64,000 nt of DNA from NCBI GenBank assembly GCA_964561215.1, contig CAZLOS010000004.1, positions 62,001-126,000 on the forward strand. The letters are read 5' to 3'. Shown piece after piece: positions 1 to 7,630 of this stretch. This DNA is from JAJFUV01 sp964561215 (GTDB taxonomy: Bacteria; Acidobacteriota; Terriglobia; Bryobacterales; Bryobacteraceae). Under the pieces are notes generated by a model. It saw only the letters and a program-made list of their open reading frames with translations. It had not been told where the DNA came from and made no database searches. The position numbers and the translations under genes are program-made. Within the stretch, counting starts at the first letter, position 1, and every line of letters starts with the position of its first letter.

Positions 1-138
1 GGCTTCCAATATATCGTCGCGCCCATCGGCAGCGGCGGGAACAGCCCCATCGGCAGGGATCTGCGCGATGCCCCGTGGCACTGGGGCGTCGAGCGGGTCG
101 CGTGCGAGGGCAATCTCTGCCTTTTCCGGATTCTATGA
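1..138 (+). CDS. C-terminal end of an unidentified protein (partial)
   Basis: An open frame enters from the left edge and ends with TGA at 136-138, giving 45 residues ending in LCLFRIL. Almost every codon ends in G or C, as in the real genes nearby, which supports coding. It converges on the YpdA-like gene and overlaps its stop region by six bases. The family is not recognisable from this piece, and only the length and codon use argue for a gene. Confidence 0.45.
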   Translation, partial: GFQYIVAPIGSGGNSPIGRDLRDAPWHWGVERVACEGNLCLFRIL

Positions 139-636
139 GAGCTTGGCGGCGATGTCCGCGGCGATCTTTGCACCGTGGAAGCGCCCGTTTTCGATGAAGA
201 TCTCGTTTGTGTGGACGCCCGCCACCAGAACGCCGGCCAGATATAGTCCCGGGCGCGCGCTCTCCATCGTTTCCATGTTCAACGCGGGCCGGCCGTCTTC
301 TCCGAGCGAAATGCCGTGCGCGGCGAGGAAACCGAGATCCGGATGGTATCCGGTCATGGCGAACACGTAGTCGTTGTCGAGCCAGAGTTCTCCCTCCGGA
401 GTCCGGATGAGAATCCTCCGCGGCTCGATCCGGGCGATGCCGGACCGGAAATAGGCCTTGATTTCGCCTGCCGCGATGCGGTTTTCGAGGTTGGGCTTGA
501 TCCAGTACTTCACGTGGTCATGCAGGGCGTCGCCGCGATGAATCAACGTGACGCGTGCGCCGCTCCAATGAAGTTCAAGCGCCGCGATCGCCGCCGAGTT
601 CTTGCCGCCCACCACCACCGCGTCGTACTGAATCAC
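133..636 (-). CDS. YpdA-like NAD(P)-binding half protein (no FAD-binding N-terminal domain)
   Basis: This 167-residue protein matches the second half of YpdA-type (bacillithiol-disulfide-reductase-like) flavin oxidoreductases. It begins directly at the second Rossmann fold (VVVGGKNSA, then ARVTLIHRG) and runs to the usual C-terminal end (GLYLAGVLVAG). Family members are about 320 residues, so the FAD-binding half is absent. The start is GTG at 636, overlapping the alaS stop as GTGA, with GAAGG six bases upstream, so it looks deliberately translated after alaS. No FAD-domain partner is visible in the window. It could be a truncated relic or a split subunit. The fold assignment is firm; function without the FAD domain is unknown. 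Confidence 0.8.
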   Translation of the reverse strand: MIQYDAVVVGGKNSAAIAALELHWSGARVTLIHRGDALHDHVKYWIKPNLENRIAAGEIKAYFRSGIARIEPRRILIRTPEGELWLDNDYVFAMTGYHPDLGFLAAHGISLGEDGRPALNMETMESARPGLYLAGVLVAGVHTNEIFIENGRFHGAKIAADIAAKLS

Positions 637-3251
637 AAGAGGCCTTCGATCTCCTGTTCGATTACCTGGCGTAACCGGGCGGCATCCTTCACCCCGCCCT
701 CGGCCATATCCGGACGGCCGCCCGCCTTGCCGCCCGCGGCCTGCGCCACCTTGCCCGCGAGCTTGCCCGCGTGGACCTTGGCGGTCACGTCCTTGCGAAC
801 GGCGCTGACCAGCTCGCCTCCGCCGCTCGAAAGTACGATTACGTCGATGCCCTGGTTGCGCAATGAATCCGCGATCCAGCGCAACTGCTGGCGATCGAAG
901 TCGTCGACGTAAGCGGCCACTAGCGTAACCCCTTTGACGCCGCGCGCGCGATCCTTGAGATTCGCGACCATCGAGTGCGCCAGCTTCTGCTTGAGCTGGT
1001 CGAGTTGCTTTTCGAGGGCTCTCTCGCGGGCGATCATCCTTTCGGTCTGCTCGTAGAGTTCCGGTTCGGCGGTGCGCAACAAGTTAGCCACGCGTTCGAG
1101 CGAACCCGACACTTCCTGGAAGCGGGCCAGCGCGCCCTCGCCGGTGATGGCTTCGATGCGGCGCACGCCGGCCGAAATGCTGCCTTCGTAGACGATCTTG
1201 CACAGCCCTATGTCTCCGGTCCGCGAGGCGTGCGTGCCGCCGCACAACTCGCGGCTGAAGCCGGGCACGGAGACCACCCGCACCTTGTCCCCGTACTTCT
1301 CGCCGAACAGCGCCATGGCGCCCGTAGTCAGCGCCTGATCCAGCGCCATCACGTCGGTTGTGACCGCCGAGTTGCGCAGGATCTGTTCGTTCACCAGGCG
1401 CTCGACTTCGGCGACCTCGTCGGAGTCCATGGCCGTGTAGTGGGTGAAATCGAACCTCAGCCGCGCCGGCTCCACAACGCTGCCGGCCTGCTTGACGTGC
1501 GCACCCAGCACCTGGCGCAAGGCGGCGTGGAGCAGGTGCGTTGCCGTATGGTTGCGCATGGTGGCGTGGCGCGATCCTGCGTCGACCTCCGCCCGCAAGA
1601 CGTCTCCCACGTGGATCGCGTCGGTTGTGACGACGCGGTGAACACTCAGGCCGGTGACAGGCGGGTAAACGCTCTCAACCGTCGCCACCTTGATGCCGCC
1701 CGCGTTGTAAAGCTCGCCGTTGTCGCCAACCTGGCCGCCGGTCTCGGCGTAAAACGGCGTCCGATCCAGCACGACCTCGGCCTTCGTATTGGGCCCGACG
1801 CTCTGGACCGGCTGCTCATCCACAAGCAAGCCGATTACCTTGGCGTCCGGCGTCGAAAGCATTTCGTAGCCGAGGAACTTCGTGGGCCCTGGCGCCCGCA
1901 GTTCCTGATAGGCCTCTGCGATGATGCCCTTCTCGGCGCCCTTCCAGCTTGCGCGCGCCCGCTCGCGCTGCTGCTCCATTTCGGATTCGAAACCCGCATT
2001 GTCGATGCCCAGGCCGTACTCGCGCGCCATCTCTTCCTGCTCGTCAAGCGCAAGACCGTAGGTGTCGTAAAGCTTGAAGGCGACCGCGCCCGGCAGCACG
2101 CCGGCCGTGGCGGCCTTCACCTCGTCGTGGAATACACGCTCGGCCACCTGGTAGGTGGTGGCGTAACGGTGCTCTTCTTCCTTCACCATGCGGGCCACGC
2201 GCTGGATGCTCTGCATCAGCTCCGGATAGGCGGGCTTCATCAATTCGGCCACGAAGCCGGTCATTTTGTAAAGGAACGGCTCTTCCAGCCCGATACGGCG
2301 GATGTGGCGCATGGCGCGGCGCATGATCTTGCGCAGCACGTAGCCGCGTCCTTCGTTGGCCGGCACCACGCCGTCGTGAATCAGGAATGCGGTGGAGCGG
2401 CTGTGATCGGCGGCGATGCGCAAGGCCGAATCGACGCGCGGGTCCTCGCCGTAAACCACATTGGCGAGTTCGGCGGCGTAGTCGACAATCGGGCGGATGA
2501 GATCGGTCTCGTAGTTGCTCAGCTTGCCTTGCATGACGGCCGCGACGCGCTCCAGGCCCATGCCCGTGTCGATGGACGGGCGCGGCAGCGGCGTCATCAC
2601 GCCCTCCGAGTCGCGGTTGAACTGCATGAAGACTAGGTTCCAGATCTCGACATAGCGGCCGCCGCAATCGCTGGGGAACTCCTCGTCCTCGTGACCCGGT
2701 TCGCACGCGTCCGGACCGAGATCATAGTGAATTTCCGAACACGGCCCGCACGGGCCCGTGTCGCCCATCTGCCAGAAGTTGTCTTTCTCATCCAGCCGGA
2801 AGATGCGGCTTTTCGGAACGCCGGTGACCTTCTGCCACAACTCGTCGGCCTCGTCGTCCTCGCGGAAGACCGTGAAGTAGAGCTTGTCTTTCGGGAGGCC
2901 GTAAACCTTGGTGATCAGCTCCCAGGCGTAAGCGATCGCGTCGGCTTTGAAATAGTCGCCGAAGCTGAAATTCCCCAGCATCTCGAAGAAAGTATGATGA
3001 CGACGGGTATAGCCGACGTTTTCCAGATCGTTATGCTTCCCGCCGGCGCGGACGCACTTCTGCGAGGAACAGGCGCGCGAATATTCGCGCTTTTCGGCGC
3101 CCAGGAAAACGTCCTTGAATTGATTCATTCCGGCGTTGGCGAACAACAACGTAGGGTCGTTGGCGGGAACTAAAGATGAGCTTGGTACGATGCGGTGCCC
3201 GCGTTGGGCAAAGTAGTCCAGATACTGTTGTCTTATTTCGTGACCGGTCAC
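633..3251 (-). CDS. alaS: Alanyl-tRNA synthetase
   Basis: Charges tRNA-Ala with alanine in the cytoplasm and edits mischarged Ser/Gly. The class II catalytic domain fills about the first 400 residues (SSSLVPANDPTLLFANAGMNQF near the start). The editing domain has the zinc motifs HTATH and CGGTH, and a C-terminal coiled and glycine-rich oligomerisation part ends at EGLL. The length of about 872 residues is normal. I place the start at GTG 3251 (VTGHEIRQ), where bacterial AlaS proteins usually begin; an ATG at 3299 would add 16 unusual residues. No strong ribosome site decides between them. The stop overlaps the following YpdA-like gene by four bases. Confidence 0.97.
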   Translation of the reverse strand: MTGHEIRQQYLDYFAQRGHRIVPSSSLVPANDPTLLFANAGMNQFKDVFLGAEKREYSRACSSQKCVRAGGKHNDLENVGYTRRHHTFFEMLGNFSFGDYFKADAIAYAWELITKVYGLPKDKLYFTVFREDDEADELWQKVTGVPKSRIFRLDEKDNFWQMGDTGPCGPCSEIHYDLGPDACEPGHEDEEFPSDCGGRYVEIWNLVFMQFNRDSEGVMTPLPRPSIDTGMGLERVAAVMQGKLSNYETDLIRPIVDYAAELANVVYGEDPRVDSALRIAADHSRSTAFLIHDGVVPANEGRGYVLRKIMRRAMRHIRRIGLEEPFLYKMTGFVAELMKPAYPELMQSIQRVARMVKEEEHRYATTYQVAERVFHDEVKAATAGVLPGAVAFKLYDTYGLALDEQEEMAREYGLGIDNAGFESEMEQQRERARASWKGAEKGIIAEAYQELRAPGPTKFLGYEMLSTPDAKVIGLLVDEQPVQSVGPNTKAEVVLDRTPFYAETGGQVGDNGELYNAGGIKVATVESVYPPVTGLSVHRVVTTDAIHVGDVLRAEVDAGSRHATMRNHTATHLLHAALRQVLGAHVKQAGSVVEPARLRFDFTHYTAMDSDEVAEVERLVNEQILRNSAVTTDVMALDQALTTGAMALFGEKYGDKVRVVSVPGFSRELCGGTHASRTGDIGLCKIVYEGSISAGVRRIEAITGEGALARFQEVSGSLERVANLLRTAEPELYEQTERMIARERALEKQLDQLKQKLAHSMVANLKDRARGVKGVTLVAAYVDDFDRQQLRWIADSLRNQGIDVIVLSSGGGELVSAVRKDVTAKVHAGKLAGKVAQAAGGKAGGRPDMAEGGVKDAARLRQVIEQEIEGLL

Positions 3252-3329
3252 ACTTTCATTGTGACACAGCCGCTTTTGACGGCACTTGTGCCGGTGCATT
3301 TGGCATGCCGGGGACCGCTACGCCAGGCT

Positions 3330-3480
3330 GATTGCCGGTTTCCGCTGGCGCACTCGAGGCTGCCCGCCGATCACGAGGCAGCTTGCTCCGTTACGTATGG
3401 CTTCTGCGGGCGTAGTCATGCGCTTGTGGTGGCCATTGTCGAAAGCTCAGGCACCGCACCGCAGCGTACCGTAGGAGTCA
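3330..3480 (-). pseudogene. Decayed 3' end of a pyrF gene
   Basis: Read on the minus strand, 3360-3473 aligns with the 3' part of the intact pyrF at 6583-6696, with roughly four of five bases equal. Recognisable peptides are KRMTTPAEAIRNGAS followed by CLVIGGQ, against KRVATPAEAMRNGAS and YLVIGRQ in the intact protein. Before and after this core the frame is broken, and it has no start. Many differences are at third codon positions, so the two copies diverged as working genes before this one decayed. It lies in the same orientation as pyrF, on the far side of the three-gene insert at 3.6-6.5 kb. Confidence 0.8.
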
Positions 3481-3546
3481 AGTAAAGCAAGCGCGGTTTG
3501 TTGCACCTTATGTGAATCCTGGGTGAAAGTCAGCCGCAATATCGTG

Positions 3547-3575
3547 TTGACAGAATTGCTGAAGTGACGTAATGT
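3547..3575 (+). promoter_or_regulatory. Sigma-70-type promoter for the 3599-6460 gene block
   Basis: TTGACA at 3547-3552, a 17-base spacer, and TAATGT at 3570-3575. It lies 24 bases before the first start codon of the block and points towards it. Confidence 0.6.
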
Positions 3576-3598
3576 TGACCAGAGTGAAGGATTAACGG

Positions 3599-4459
3599 AT
3601 GTTAATGATGGCTTGTTCCGCAAGTAAGTGCATTCGACCTCTCTTGTTGGCTGCGGCCGTTGTTGTCTTCCCGCCACTGTGCCGCAGTCAATCGTATTCG
3701 CCGATGTACTCTCCGCGTTCCAGTAACCAGCTCTGGGTGTATTGCATTGACAGCCTTGGCCAGATCGTATGGGACTGCAATGTCACCTACTGGACCGGCT
3801 ACTACATTTACACAAATGCCCACCTTCATGACAGTCCCAGAGCGCCGGAAAGCACGGTGTCACCAGGCGGATGGACGTGCAGCGGCTGCCAAATCACGCT
3901 GGAAACTACCAAAATAGGGCTCGCTGAAAAGCTGATGCACCGTCCTAATACGGAGTTCGGAACCACTGGAACCTACAATTACGCTGTCGGATTCACCGAT
4001 ATCTACTGGGTCGAAGAGAAAACCATCGCGCCCAACAACGGACGGTGGGTACATGTTGGGGGTGGGACCACAGGCCACGGTGGCAATGAGTACAACCACT
4101 GGATGGAGCAAGGCGCGGCCTATGGCATTTATTACACGATCAACGACTTCGCTACGGCCTACCCCGAACAAACGCGCGTTTGTGTCAACGACATGGCACT
4201 GCCGTTCGGTGGAAAATTCGACATCTATCGGAGCTGGGACTCTCCACACCAGTGGCATGATCGCGGGCTAGCCGTGGACATCGCCACGACGGGCGGGAAT
4301 GCTTGTCCGACCCAGGGGTCCGGCGGAATACCGACGGGGTTGGCGGACGTGTTCGTTCGACAGTGCCTTAACCAAGGGGCCGATCCCGCACGCACACATT
4401 CGGTATCGAATCACATCCATTGCAACTGGTATGACGATTTTACGCCGGCAGGAGGATAG
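3599..4459 (+). CDS. Secreted LAS-type (M15/hedgehog-like) metallopeptidase-like protein
   Basis: A 286-residue exported protein with a signal peptide ending near LCRSQS. Near residue 220 it has QWHDRGLAVDI, matching the HxxGxAxD zinc motif of LAS metallopeptidases (D-Ala-D-Ala peptidases, lysostaphin-type enzymes, hedgehog), and near the C-terminus SNHIHC, matching the paired HxH ligand. A periplasmic cell-wall peptidase role is therefore plausible, but the rest of the protein (many Tyr, Trp and Cys) is not one I recognise. AAGGA lies seven bases before the ATG at 3599. The stop is followed after one base by the next gene, so the three genes here form an operon. Codon use is less GC-rich than the neighbours. 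Confidence 0.7.
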   Translation: MLMMACSASKCIRPLLLAAAVVVFPPLCRSQSYSPMYSPRSSNQLWVYCIDSLGQIVWDCNVTYWTGYYIYTNAHLHDSPRAPESTVSPGGWTCSGCQITLETTKIGLAEKLMHRPNTEFGTTGTYNYAVGFTDIYWVEEKTIAPNNGRWVHVGGGTTGHGGNEYNHWMEQGAAYGIYYTINDFATAYPEQTRVCVNDMALPFGGKFDIYRSWDSPHQWHDRGLAVDIATTGGNACPTQGSGGIPTGLADVFVRQCLNQGADPARTHSVSNHIHCNWYDDFTPAGG

Positions 4460-4460
4460 G

Positions 4461-5399
4461 ATGTTACGCCGATTCCATTCTGGTATCATTGCCGGCCTTG
4501 TATTGGTAGCACAAGCAGCTTCACAGAGCATCCCGCCCGTCTGGCCTGGTCCGAGTCACGACTGGACGAAAACCCCTGGCCAATGGGTGTTCCTTACAGA
4601 AGCGAAGGATGCGATTGTAGTCTACGCTCCGCAGGGCGACCAGATTGGCTTAGGCGGATGGAGATACTATATTGTGTCGTTGCGCAACCAGGCGCGGCCC
4701 AGCGTGCATGTCCAGTTCCAGCAGGCGGGTGATGGAAACATGCACTACCTTTACACGATCCTTAACGGGCCTGATGCCAAGAATCCCATAGGAGCATTCG
4801 CGTTAGTTGGGTACCCGGACGACCAGGCCCTAGCGCTGACGCACACGCATCCAAGCGGCGACGGCGAGAAGTCGTGGCGCGGCTGGTTCGCTCGGAGGCT
4901 CATCGCAAGACAGGTCGAATTCCCCCAGGCGCCTACTGGCGGGTACGCGAGTTGGTTCCATCATATGTCCAGGTCCTTAGTCCAGCCAGGGCAGGCGCTT
5001 GGTGGCTTTCGCATGTTATCGAGCCTTCGCCCCGGCTTCACTACGGCGTTCATCGGCAGCGGCAAGCATTGGTATTCAGGGCAGGTTTGGCCAGAGGAAG
5101 CCATTCCACAACTGCGATTTCTCGGTCTGCCGGAGTGGAAAGATCAGGTCCTGCTGACTCTCGGTCCCCGGTACACCCGCAGCAAGCCGTTGGCTCAGAT
5201 CGCGAAGGAATTCGAGATGGGAATCGAATTGTGGATGCGGAATGGCCGATTGATGAAACACTCACCGATGCTGGTTCAACTTCGAACTGCACTGGCTAGA
5301 GTCCGGTCTGGCCAAGATGGCCGGTTCGATACCCTCCGGCCAACGGATGAGTACGAGCGGGAGGTGCTGGACGCAGTCAGAATCAGCTTGCAACAGTAA
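4461..5399 (+). CDS. Secreted protein of unknown function, paralog of the next gene
   Basis: A 312-residue exported protein. ATG 4461 is chosen because AGGAGG precedes it closely and a signal peptide follows (IIAGLVLVAQAASQS). It shares GQWVFLTEAKDAIVVYAP and PEWKDQVLLTLGPRY with GQYVFLGPSIRELTLVYP and PEWRDQITLTIGPRY in the next gene, so the two are tandem paralogs. The middle is rich in beta-type sequence. No catalytic motif is recognisable. It is co-transcribed with the LAS-type peptidase-like gene one base upstream. The block has lower GC at third positions than its surroundings, suggesting acquisition. Confidence 0.75.
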   Translation: MLRRFHSGIIAGLVLVAQAASQSIPPVWPGPSHDWTKTPGQWVFLTEAKDAIVVYAPQGDQIGLGGWRYYIVSLRNQARPSVHVQFQQAGDGNMHYLYTILNGPDAKNPIGAFALVGYPDDQALALTHTHPSGDGEKSWRGWFARRLIARQVEFPQAPTGGYASWFHHMSRSLVQPGQALGGFRMLSSLRPGFTTAFIGSGKHWYSGQVWPEEAIPQLRFLGLPEWKDQVLLTLGPRYTRSKPLAQIAKEFEMGIELWMRNGRLMKHSPMLVQLRTALARVRSGQDGRFDTLRPTDEYEREVLDAVRISLQQ

Positions 5400-5479
5400 G
5401 TAGTTCTTGACGTCTTTACGCATTGCAACGAGTCGCGTTTCCCCTGCACGGAAAAAGATGCAAAAGGAGGTTATGCCAA

Positions 5480-6460
5480 ATGCACACGTTGAATAACTGT
5501 TGTGTTCTATTCATCGCAGGCGCTGGACTTTCCCTTGCGCAGGTCGCCGTTTCCTCCGGTATTAGTCCTGTCCCCATCGTGCCACCGCCGGGGCGATCAT
5601 ACCCGGAAGGACAGTATGTCTTCCTGGGTCCCTCGATTCGGGAACTCACGCTGGTTTATCCGCGAAAGGACGCGGACGGCCAAGTCTACGGTATCGAGAA
5701 GACCGTTCGGGTTCCGATGGTGAATCAAGTGAGGGTCGGACTGGAGTGCGACGTGATCAAGCGCGCGGACGGACAATTCGAGTACACCTACCGGTTGAGG
5801 AACGGCACCGAAGCGGTTCAGCCTATCACTTCGTGGTCGTTGAACATCCCATGGAATGCCGGCCGCTTTGAGGAGACAACCTCCTGGACCGTGCGAAACG
5901 ACGGTAAGCGCCCTCCTGCAAGAGAACGAGACACCCTGTACTCCCCAGAGGCGTCTCCGGCCGGTCCCGGCATTTCCCTGGGCAATCCGGCGCTTATGAC
6001 CTGGGAGTTGCGCAAGCCCGTCCCCCCTGGTGGCGAACAGTTTGGTTTCAAGATCGTCTCCCCTCTGGCCCCGGGTCCCACCAAAGCCTATGCGCGGAGC
6101 GGCCTGCTATCCTTACCCGCTGACCTGCCGGAAGAAGTCAAGAAACAATTGATCGCTTTCGAGAGCCCAGAGTGGCGTGACCAGATTACTCTGACCATCG
6201 GACCTCGCTACCCGGCCACACTCTTGGGCCTGATGCCTGCCAGCGATTTCGCCCATGCTCTTCTGACCATGGTGGATCGCGGGCAGATTCGAAGCGACTC
6301 GGTGTTCGTCAAGAGCGCGTTGTCCGCGTTGGAAACGTATATGAGTGCGAACAGTCAAGCGCTGATGCCGAAGGCACAACTGCAGTCTCTGGTCGGTTCC
6401 GCTTGCGAGACCGAGCTCACATTCGCCAGAGCGTTACAGATGACAATGGGCAACGATTGA
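5480..6460 (+). CDS. Secreted protein of unknown function, paralog of the previous gene
   Basis: A 326-residue exported protein. ATG 5480 is preceded by AGGAGG at a distance of about ten bases and begins a signal peptide (CCVLFIAGAGLSLAQ). An immunoglobulin-like pattern is suggested by FEYTYRLRNGTEAVQPITSWSL, and the C-terminal half is helical. It shares two blocks with the preceding paralog (GQYVFL and PEWRDQITLTIGPRY). Function is unknown. An 80-base gap separates it from the upstream paralog, so it is probably the last gene of the same operon. It converges on pyrF, 59 bases away. Confidence 0.75.
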   Translation: MHTLNNCCVLFIAGAGLSLAQVAVSSGISPVPIVPPPGRSYPEGQYVFLGPSIRELTLVYPRKDADGQVYGIEKTVRVPMVNQVRVGLECDVIKRADGQFEYTYRLRNGTEAVQPITSWSLNIPWNAGRFEETTSWTVRNDGKRPPARERDTLYSPEASPAGPGISLGNPALMTWELRKPVPPGGEQFGFKIVSPLAPGPTKAYARSGLLSLPADLPEEVKKQLIAFESPEWRDQITLTIGPRYPATLLGLMPASDFAHALLTMVDRGQIRSDSVFVKSALSALETYMSANSQALMPKAQLQSLVGSACETELTFARALQMTMGND

Positions 6461-6519
6461 TGCCGCAGAGCGCGGATGAAGCTTTTTCCACAAATGTTCG
6501 ATCTGAACCTCGGGTCTGG

Positions 6520-7200
6520 TCAGCCGTTGATCTCGTCGAGGATCTTGCGGATTTCGGCGCGCGGGTCTGCTGCGCGGGTCACCTGCCGGCCGATCACCAG
6601 GTAGCTTGCGCCGTTGCGCATGGCTTCGGCGGGCGTGGCCACGCGCTTCTGGTCGCCCTTGCCGGCGCCGGCCGAACGCACGCCCGGCGTCACGAGCACC
6701 GCGCCGGGACCCGTCAACTCGCGCACGGCGGCCACTTCAAGCGGCGAGCAGACCAGGCCGTCCATGCCTGCTTCCATGGCCTTGCGCACGCGTAGTTTTA
6801 CCAAGTCGCCGACTTCGCAGGGGTAGCCCAGGTCGGCGAGGTCTTCCTTGTCGAAGCTGGTGAGCACGGTGACTCCCAGCAGTTTCAATCCCGCATTGCC
6901 ACGGCCCTCGACCGCCGCTCGCATCACCGGACCGCTCCCGTGGACGGTGGTGAGTGTTACGCCCAGACGCGCCACCTGCGCCACGGCGCGCTTCACCGTC
7001 TCGCCGATGTCGTACATTTTCAGATCAAGAAACACCCGCTTGCCCTGGCCGATCAACTCGCGCACGAAGTCCATGCCGGCGGCTGCGTAGAGTTCCATCC
7101 CGACTTTGTAGAAAGTGGCATCCTCGCCGAGCTGCGCGACGAGCGCCCGCGCCTGTTCGGCCGTTTCGACATCCAAAGCTATGATGAGTGGGTTCTTCAT
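6520..7200 (-). CDS. pyrF: Orotidine 5'-phosphate decarboxylase
   Basis: Decarboxylates OMP to UMP in pyrimidine synthesis. The 226-residue TIM barrel shows IALDV at the start, the catalytic DLKMYDIGET (Asp-Lys-x-x-Asp), TVHGSG, and the phosphate-binding VIGRQVTRA near the end. Length and motifs are normal. A decayed second copy of its 3' end lies 3 kb away (3330-3480) in the same orientation, so this locus has been a site of insertion or gene replacement. Confidence 0.97.
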   Translation of the reverse strand: MKNPLIIALDVETAEQARALVAQLGEDATFYKVGMELYAAAGMDFVRELIGQGKRVFLDLKMYDIGETVKRAVAQVARLGVTLTTVHGSGPVMRAAVEGRGNAGLKLLGVTVLTSFDKEDLADLGYPCEVGDLVKLRVRKAMEAGMDGLVCSPLEVAAVRELTGPGAVLVTPGVRSAGAGKGDQKRVATPAEAMRNGASYLVIGRQVTRAADPRAEIRKILDEING

Positions 7201-7379
7201 GAGAGAGGAGCGCTCAGCGTGAGCCTGCGCTTCCTACAAGTATCTGACTCCAGGAGAGTTAAATCAAGTTTCGGAGTTCGACAAGCGGGCGGTATCGCGG
7301 CACTGCTCCTCCTGAGGTTAAACCTGACTCGAAGGCGTAGCCCCCCCGAACCGCGCTAATCTGTTAAAAAGGAACCCAG

Positions 7380-7625
7380 ATGAAGGCACGCGTTTACGTC
7401 ACCATGAAATCCACCGTCCTGGACCCCCAGGGCCAAACGGTTTGCAGGGCCTTGGCCAGCATGGGCCACAAGGGAATCGCCGATGTGCGCCAGGGCAAGT
7501 ACTTCGAGCTGACCCTCGCCGAGGGCGGCAACAGGGAACAGGTCCGGACTGAAATGGAGCAGATCGCCCAGGACGTTCTGGCCAACCCGGTGATCGAGGA
7601 TTACCGCATCGATATCATAGACTAG
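7380..7625 (+). CDS. purS: Phosphoribosylformylglycinamidine synthase subunit PurS
   Basis: A small 81-residue subunit that bridges PurQ and PurL in the FGAM synthase step of purine synthesis. MKARVYVTMKSTVLDPQG and the later ADVRQGKYFEL and NPVIEDYRID are typical PurS. The start at 7380 has AAGGAA upstream. It is separated by five bases from glmS, giving a purS-glmS pair; purQ and purL are not in the window. Confidence 0.93.
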   Translation: MKARVYVTMKSTVLDPQGQTVCRALASMGHKGIADVRQGKYFELTLAEGGNREQVRTEMEQIAQDVLANPVIEDYRIDIID

Positions 7626-7630
7626 CCTCT

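Noticed and set aside
975..2636. A 553-residue open frame opposite alaS, and similar long frames opposite pnp, the amidohydrolases, gnd and the MoeA fusion
   Set aside because: They are antisense shadows caused by strong GC preference at third codon positions; the sense frames have clear families and these show none.
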